18,615 nt of DNA from the NCBI GenBank assembly GCA_947304065.1, contig CAMZAI010000024.1, positions 1 through 18,615 on the forward strand, in the 5' to 3' direction. Under the pieces are notes generated by a model. The model saw nothing but the letters and a program-made list of their open reading frames with translations. It ran no database searches and was not told the DNA's origin. Numbering within the stretch: position 1 is the stretch's first letter; the number at the start of each line of letters is the position of its first letter. The translations under genes were made by a program, and so were the position numbers. The DNA comes from an uncultured Clostridia bacterium (lineage in GTDB: Bacteria; Bacillota; Clostridia; Lachnospirales; Lachnospiraceae). This document shows, one piece after another, positions 13,599-18,615 of this stretch.

Positions 13599-16500
13599 AT
13601 GCTGTACAAAAACACAGATCGCTTAGAGGATAATGTATTCAAAGATCCGGGTCCCGAATACAGGGGAACTCCGTTCTGGGCCTGGAACACAACGATGACA
13701 AAGGAAAATGTCCGCTTTATGACCGATGTTTTTAAGGACATGGGCATGGGCGGCGCGCATTGTCATGTGCGGACGGGGCTTACGAACAGGTACTTAAGCG
13801 ATGAGTTCATGGAGCTCATCGAAGAGGCACATAAGGCTTTCGCGGAGAAAGGCATGCTCACATGGCTCTACGATGAGGACAGATGGCCGTCCGGAGCGGC
13901 GGGCGGAATAGTAACAAAGAACCACGGCTTCAGGTCGCGATTCCTTGTTTTATCGAGCCAATCGCCCGATGCGGAGTCGGAGGATACAGAGAAATACGTA
14001 TCGTCCGCAGCGCCCGTAAAGAGCAGCGAGAGGACGCTTCTGGCGAGATATGCGATAAGCTTTAAGGACGGCTGTCTTTCGGCATACAGGATGCTGAAGG
14101 ACGGTGAGGACGCGCAGCCGGGAGAGCATCTGAAATACGCATATCTTGAGGTCTCGGGAGACAATCCCTGGTTCAATAACGAAGCTTATGTAAATACGCT
14201 GGACAAAAAGGCGATAGACGAGTTTATAAAAGTAACGCACGAGCGTTATTACAGCAGGCTCGGAGAGTATTTCGGGAAGGATATTCCTTCGATATTCGCG
14301 GATGAGCCGCAGTTCCCAGCGAAGCAGAGGCTGGGATTTGCCGAGGATACGAATTCCGTGATCATACCGTTCTCGGATGATTTCGAAGAGGATTTTACAA
14401 AGCGTTACGGACACAGTCTGCTTGCGGCTCTGCCCGAGCTGTTCTGGGAACTGCCGGACGGCAAATATTCTGTCGTAAGGTATGAGTACCACGATTTTGT
14501 GAGCGAACGCTTTGCCGCAGCCTTTGCGGACAATGTCGGAGACTGGTGCAAAAAGCATAATATCCTGCTCACGGGACACATGATGTCCGAACCGACGCTC
14601 GAGTCGCAGACCGCCGCTCTGGGAGAGGCGATGCGCTCATACAGGGGCTTTGACATACCCGGTATAGACATGCTCTGCGATTACAGGGAGTTCTCTACGG
14701 CGAAGCAGGCGGCGAGCGCCGCGCATCAGCTGGGTGCGCCCGGGATCATGAGCGAGCTGTACGGCGTGACAGGTTATTACTTTGATTTCAGGGGACACAA
14801 GCTGCAGGGAGACTGGCAGGCCGCGCTCGGCGTGACGGTCAGGGTTCCGCATCTGACCTGGACCGCCATGGCCGGAGAGGCGAAGCGGGATTATCCCGCG
14901 TCGATTGGTTATCAGTCGCCCTGGTACAAGGAATACAAATACATCGAGGACTACTTCGGAAGGCTGAATTCTGCACTCACCAGAGGAAAGCCGGACATCA
15001 GGGTAGCTGTGATACATCCGATAGAATCCTACTGGCTGCTCTGGGGCAACGACGCGCAGACCGGCGATATCAGGAAGCAGCGCGACGAAGAATTCCTGAA
15101 CCTTATCAACTGGCTGCTGTTCGGATTCATTGATTTTGATTTCCTCTCGGAATCACTGCTCGCGGACTTTGAGCACGGAGTAAAGGACGGTAAGTTTACC
15201 TGCGGAGTGATGCAGTATGACGCGGTAGTGGTTCCGGACCTTATCACGATCCGTTCGTCGACCTTAAAGCTTCTCGAAGAATTCGGGAAAGCCGGAGGCA
15301 AGGTTATATTTGCGGGACGCGTGCCCGAATTGGTTGACGCAAGGCCTTCGGACGCGGCCGGGAAGCTGGCAGCGGAATGCATTGGGACCGCATTTGACAG
15401 ATACGATATTCTGCAGTCGCTCGAAGATGAGCGAACCTTCGATATCAGGAAAGAAAACGGCATGAGGGCCGAAAATCTCCTGTATCAGATGAGGGAAGAG
15501 AAGAGCTGCAGATGGCTCTTTGTATCGCATGCGTTCAGGACGGAACCGGTCGATCTTCCGCGTCCGGGGAAGCTGCTGTTTACGGTAAAAGGCGCATTCA
15601 GGCCCGTGCTGTATGAGGCGCTTACGGGAGAGATATGCGGGATCCCGTATGAGATAAAAGACGGAAAGACGCTGATACGGCGCGAGATGTATCAGTATGA
15701 CAGCATGCTGTTAAAGCTTGAGCCGGTCACTGCAAAAGATGGCTTTTATGACATCGCCGGGACTCATACGGGGCAAAACGTCGCACAACCCACAGCTGCC
15801 GAAACAAGGCAGGCATACGGTAAAGAAGGTCCGGTAGACATTCCCGTACCTGCAAAGGTTAAATATTCCCTTCAGGAACCGAACGTCCTGCTGCTCGATA
15901 TGGCAGAATACAGTCTCGACGGCGAGCCGTACAGACCCATAGAGGAAGTATTAAGGCTCGACAATATCATCCGTACAGAGCTCGGCTATCCGCTCCGGGG
16001 AGAGGCATGGGCCCAGCCCTGGGCCGTAATGGACAGGTATAAGGAATACGAACATGAGCTGAGACTGAGGTATTTATTCGGGTCTGAGATCGAAGCGGAA
16101 GAAGTCGTACTGGCTCTGGAGGATGCGGATGACTGCAGGATCAAGTTTAACGGGAACGCAGTAACATCCGCGGCGGAAGGCATTTATGTAGATATGGATA
16201 TAAAGAAGGTCAGACTCGGAAGGCTGCAAAAGGGCCGTAACGAGCTGATCGTCACGATGCCGTACAACGCGGCAAGGAATGTCGAAGCGATGTACCTGCT
16301 CGGTGATTTCGGCGTAAGGATCGCGGGTAGCACGGCGGTTATCACAAAGCGGCCCGAAGAGCTCGCTTTTGACGACATCTCGAGACAGGATCTCGGCTTC
16401 TACAGCGGAAATATCGATTATCTCTTTGATATCGACGTTCCGCGCGACGGAGATCTGACGATCGCGGCAACGATGTTCAGATGCCCCGCGGTCGCCGTGG

Positions 16501-16760
16501 AGATCGACGGCAGGAGAGCGGGACTTATCGCGTTTGCTCCCTACGAAGTGACCATAAAAGACGTGAAGAAGGGCAGGCACCAAATAAGGCTCACGGCCTT
16601 CGGCAACAGGATGAACACCTTCGGACCTCTGCATCTGTGCGATTATCAGAGACGGTCGCAGAGTCCGGCAGGCTGGCGCTCAGAGGGGGCAAGGTGGTCT
16701 TACGAATATAAGACCGACCCGAACGGGATATTAAAACGTCCCGAAGTAAGATTAGTATAG
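13599..16760 (+). CDS. GH106-like glycoside hydrolase (alpha-L-rhamnosidase family), intracellular
   Basis: 1053 aa, as expected for GH106-like enzymes. The N-terminal barrel region shows TPFWAWN (24-30), GMGGAHCHVRTGL, WLYDEDRWPSGAAGG and SIFADEPQF (231-239, D235-E236). It continues with GHMMSEPTLESQ (E331) and MSELYGVTGYY (E386); these acidic residues in conserved blocks are candidate catalytic residues. Toward the C-terminus (about 780-930) VVLALEDADDCRIKFNGN and its surroundings resemble a galactose-binding beta-sandwich. No signal peptide or anchor, so it should act in the cytoplasm on small imported glycosides. GH106 enzymes release alpha-L-rhamnose from pectic RG-II or rhamnosides, but many relatives are untested, so the sugar is uncertain. 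An esterase follows after 27 nt and a sugar kinase lies upstream. Confidence 0.82.
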   Translation: MLYKNTDRLEDNVFKDPGPEYRGTPFWAWNTTMTKENVRFMTDVFKDMGMGGAHCHVRTGLTNRYLSDEFMELIEEAHKAFAEKGMLTWLYDEDRWPSGAAGGIVTKNHGFRSRFLVLSSQSPDAESEDTEKYVSSAAPVKSSERTLLARYAISFKDGCLSAYRMLKDGEDAQPGEHLKYAYLEVSGDNPWFNNEAYVNTLDKKAIDEFIKVTHERYYSRLGEYFGKDIPSIFADEPQFPAKQRLGFAEDTNSVIIPFSDDFEEDFTKRYGHSLLAALPELFWELPDGKYSVVRYEYHDFVSERFAAAFADNVGDWCKKHNILLTGHMMSEPTLESQTAALGEAMRSYRGFDIPGIDMLCDYREFSTAKQAASAAHQLGAPGIMSELYGVTGYYFDFRGHKLQGDWQAALGVTVRVPHLTWTAMAGEAKRDYPASIGYQSPWYKEYKYIEDYFGRLNSALTRGKPDIRVAVIHPIESYWLLWGNDAQTGDIRKQRDEEFLNLINWLLFGFIDFDFLSESLLADFEHGVKDGKFTCGVMQYDAVVVPDLITIRSSTLKLLEEFGKAGGKVIFAGRVPELVDARPSDAAGKLAAECIGTAFDRYDILQSLEDERTFDIRKENGMRAENLLYQMREEKSCRWLFVSHAFRTEPVDLPRPGKLLFTVKGAFRPVLYEALTGEICGIPYEIKDGKTLIRREMYQYDSMLLKLEPVTAKDGFYDIAGTHTGQNVAQPTAAETRQAYGKEGPVDIPVPAKVKYSLQEPNVLLLDMAEYSLDGEPYRPIEEVLRLDNIIRTELGYPLRGEAWAQPWAVMDRYKEYEHELRLRYLFGSEIEAEEVVLALEDADDCRIKFNGNAVTSAAEGIYVDMDIKKVRLGRLQKGRNELIVTMPYNAARNVEAMYLLGDFGVRIAGSTAVITKRPEELAFDDISRQDLGFYSGNIDYLFDIDVPRDGDLTIAATMFRCPAVAVEIDGRRAGLIAFAPYEVTIKDVKKGRHQIRLTAFGNRMNTFGPLHLCDYQRRSQSPAGWRSEGARWSYEYKTDPNGILKRPEVRLV

Positions 16761-16787
16761 GACAGAATGAAGAGGAGGCATTGATTT

Positions 16788-18392
16788 ATGGGGATCATGA
16801 CAAGACCTGAGGTAAAACAACTCGCCGACGGCGGGAAGTATTGGGAACACGAATATGAGAATTTCTATCTGAAGGCATATGTGCCTGCGACGAAGATCGA
16901 CGGACAGGTGCTTAATTACGGCTTCAGGGCGCCTCTGCTCCTGATCTTTGAGGAGGAGAGGATGAGCGAGGCAGAGGCGATCGCTTTTGCTGAGGAAAAG
17001 GGACTTGCGCGTATCGCGTCTGCGAACGATTCGAGCGTGCTGTTCGTATATCCGACCTGTGAGGGAGGCTGGGAAAAGGCGACCGACGCACTGTATACCG
17101 AACTGATCGCCGAGACGAAGATACATTTCCTGTATTCGGACGGAATAGCGGAGATACACGATTTCTTTACGCGCACGTTCAAGGGATTCTTCATCAGAGG
17201 CGCGATCTTCAGGGCGGATATATACAGCTTCGGAAAGTCTGCGGATTATTGCGCGAAGAATCTGCTCAAGAAGATCGACGGCGAATATCTGTGGGGGCCC
17301 GGCGAGATCACGCCCGCCTGTGTTTCGATGGAGCGCCTGAGCGTTCGTCCCGATGTACAGAGGAAGGATATCGCGATCTTAAGCGTTGCCAACAGCGATG
17401 AGATCAATAATGCTTTCAGCGGCTGCGAGAACCTGCTGATCAAGGATAAGGCCGAGTATGAGAAGGACTTTAAGGCGTTTGTCAGGAAGTTCAAGATGTG
17501 GTGCGGCCATATTGAACTCGAGCCCGACTTTGAAGAACTCGGCATGGTCGAGGAACCCGGAATGACCGAGGTACAGACATCTCCCCGCAATATGCGCTAT
17601 AAGGAGCCCACACACAAGGTCGGCTATTTCGCATATTATAACAAGGGCCTTCTTGATAAGGAGCCCGTTCCGCTCGTGGTAGGCTTCCACGGAGGCGGAG
17701 ACTCTTCGATGTATCTGACGTTCGTCGCCGGATGGTGGGAGATCTGCCACAGATACGGTTTCCTGTTCGTGTCCCTCGAGAATCATCAGGACGTTCCGGC
17801 ACCCGAAGCGATTCAGGTGGTAGAACATCTGAAAAAGAAGTATAATGTTGATGAAAAGCGTGTGTACGCCACCGGCTTCTCGATGGGCAGCGGCAAGACC
17901 TGGGACATGTTCCAGGAGTTCCCCGAGACCTTTGCGGGACTTATGCCCTGCAGCGCGTTGTTCCCTGTTAAGGACAATCCGTTCGGACTGTCGATGGGCG
18001 ATCCCGGTTTCAACATGACTGTCAGCGTGCCGATATTCTATTCGGGCGGTGAGGAATCGCATCTCGGAGAGCTTCCGAAGCAGAGCGAGGCCTGTGTCGA
18101 GAGAGTTCAGTATGTCGCGAAGGTAAACAGGCTTGTTAAGAGCTTTGACGGCATTAAGTTCGAAGAGAAGGACAGCTGGGAGAATCCTGTTTACGGCATT
18201 TACGGAGACGAGATCGAGAAGATTCCCGATGAGTCGAGGGGCAGCACGCTTACGGTCAATTATTTCAGGAGTGAGGACGGAGTGATCCGCACTGCGCTTG
18301 CGAGCGTTAGCGGACAGATCCATGAGTGCCGCCATCATTCCTGCGAAAATGCATGGAAATTTATTTCACGGTTTTCTCTTGATAATAAATGA
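16788..18392 (+). CDS. Two-lobed alpha/beta-hydrolase (PHB depolymerase/feruloyl-esterase-like)
   Basis: 534 aa. The C-terminal lobe (about 270-534) is a complete esterase: PLVVGFHGGGDSS (295-307) gives the HGGG oxyanion hole, YATGFSMGSGKTW (360-372) the GxSxG elbow with Ser365, and ECRHHSCENAWKFI (513-526) the probable catalytic His (516 or 517). The N-terminal lobe (about 30-240) repeats the fold: PLLLIFEEERMSEAEA aligns with the HGGG strand and DIYSFGKSADYCAKNLL (144-160) with the elbow, but HGGG and GxSxG are lost, so it appears non-catalytic. No signal peptide. AGAGGAGG precedes ATG 16788; an alternative ATG at 16797 is possible. Esterases of this type cleave short acyl or phenolic esters. 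Next to a GH106-like enzyme it may deacylate a substituted glycoside. Confidence 0.83.
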   Translation: MGIMTRPEVKQLADGGKYWEHEYENFYLKAYVPATKIDGQVLNYGFRAPLLLIFEEERMSEAEAIAFAEEKGLARIASANDSSVLFVYPTCEGGWEKATDALYTELIAETKIHFLYSDGIAEIHDFFTRTFKGFFIRGAIFRADIYSFGKSADYCAKNLLKKIDGEYLWGPGEITPACVSMERLSVRPDVQRKDIAILSVANSDEINNAFSGCENLLIKDKAEYEKDFKAFVRKFKMWCGHIELEPDFEELGMVEEPGMTEVQTSPRNMRYKEPTHKVGYFAYYNKGLLDKEPVPLVVGFHGGGDSSMYLTFVAGWWEICHRYGFLFVSLENHQDVPAPEAIQVVEHLKKKYNVDEKRVYATGFSMGSGKTWDMFQEFPETFAGLMPCSALFPVKDNPFGLSMGDPGFNMTVSVPIFYSGGEESHLGELPKQSEACVERVQYVAKVNRLVKSFDGIKFEEKDSWENPVYGIYGDEIEKIPDESRGSTLTVNYFRSEDGVIRTALASVSGQIHECRHHSCENAWKFISRFSLDNK

Positions 18393-18417
18393 GAACCGCG
18401 CCGGGAGGTAATAAGGC

Positions 18418-18615
18418 ATGACATTGCGCAACGTTTTGCTCGCTATGCAGTATTTCTGCATATTCGGACTGATCTTTGAAAGTTGGATCGTGTTTAAGAA
18501 GCTGAAAGGGCAGATTCATCTGTATCTGCTCTTCAGCTGCGTGACAGCTTTGATCTCGAACCTCGGCTATCTGCTTGAACTTATCTCGCAGTCCGAGGAA
18601 TCGGTGATCATGTCA
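18418..18615 (+). CDS. N-terminal part of a membrane sensor protein (7TM histidine-kinase-type input region), cut by window end
   Basis: 66 codons in frame to the window edge, with GGGAGG at 18403-18408, 9 nt before the ATG. The peptide has one hydrophobic segment at about residues 5-25 (LLAMQYFCIFGLIFESWIVF) and a second at 34-50 ending in LISNLGYLLELISQSEE. The short-TM, NLGYLLELxSxSEE pattern is like the 7TM input region found before GGDEF or histidine-kinase domains in Clostridia. The output domain is outside the window, so whether it is a diguanylate cyclase or a kinase is unknown. It starts 25 nt after the esterase stop with no terminator between, so it may share the operon. Confidence 0.65.
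   Translation, partial: MTLRNVLLAMQYFCIFGLIFESWIVFKKLKGQIHLYLLFSCVTALISNLGYLLELISQSEESVIMS

Noticed and set aside
17379..18338. Antisense open frame of 319 codons opposite the esterase gene
   Set aside because: It lies wholly within a gene with a clear catalytic motif, shows no recognisable domain, and its basic/Leu/Ala-rich composition is typical of a reverse shadow frame.
1..18615. Mobile element, CRISPR array, tRNA or rRNA
   Set aside because: No transposase or integrase motifs, terminal inverted repeats, regularly spaced repeats or tRNA-like cloverleaf were seen by eye on either strand.

Overview
The window reads as a gene-dense chromosomal segment of a Gram-positive anaerobe of class Clostridia, most likely a Lachnospiraceae member. 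Pointers to this are the strong GGAGG-type ribosome binding sites, a CD3324-family regulator, an SPL-family radical SAM protein, a lipoprotein GH18 enzyme and base composition near one half G+C. This placement is inference from gene content; there is no rRNA gene. Every recognised gene is on the + strand, gaps are short, and no tRNA, IS element, CRISPR array or phage gene is visible.

Region 1 (1-4882). After the last codons of an upstream gene comes a Nudix-GNAT fusion. A promoter at 1058-1085 then starts a very tight six-gene run with gaps of 1-3 nt or ATGA overlaps: an N-terminally truncated, catalytically altered hygromycin-kinase-like protein, a CD3324-type HTH protein with an extra C-terminal domain, a DNA-deoxyinosine glycosylase, an S51-type peptidase/class I amidotransferase-like protein, a flavin reductase-like protein and a GNAT acetyltransferase.

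Region 2 (4902-9640). A textbook MerR-type promoter (19-bp spacer carrying a 15-bp dyad) precedes a MerR regulator with a GyrI-like effector domain. It leads an apparent operon with an SPL-family radical SAM protein, a cytoplasmic alkaline-phosphatase-superfamily phosphodiesterase, a YcaQ-type DNA glycosylase and another GNAT. A terminator-like hairpin follows.

Region 3 (9553-11141). A monocistronic GH18 chitinase-like lipoprotein has its own promoter and a strong intrinsic terminator.

Region 4 (11196-18615). A promoter drives a PfkB-family sugar kinase, a MATE exporter, a large GH106-like glycoside hydrolase, a two-lobed alpha/beta-hydrolase (esterase) and the start of a membrane protein resembling the 7TM sensor region of histidine kinases or GGDEF proteins. 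The hydrolases have no signal peptide, so this looks like intracellular dismantling of an acylated glycoside with phosphorylation of the released sugar and possible export of the remainder.

The most interesting themes are: (a) two different DNA glycosylases, a Nudix hydrolase, an SPL-like radical SAM protein and drug-modification-type enzymes packed next to a MerR/GyrI sensor, which could be a genotoxin or small-molecule stress island; (b) the kinase-like protein with an altered catalytic loop; (c) the two-lobed esterase whose N-terminal lobe looks like a degenerate hydrolase; (d) the intracellular glycoside/ester/export operon.
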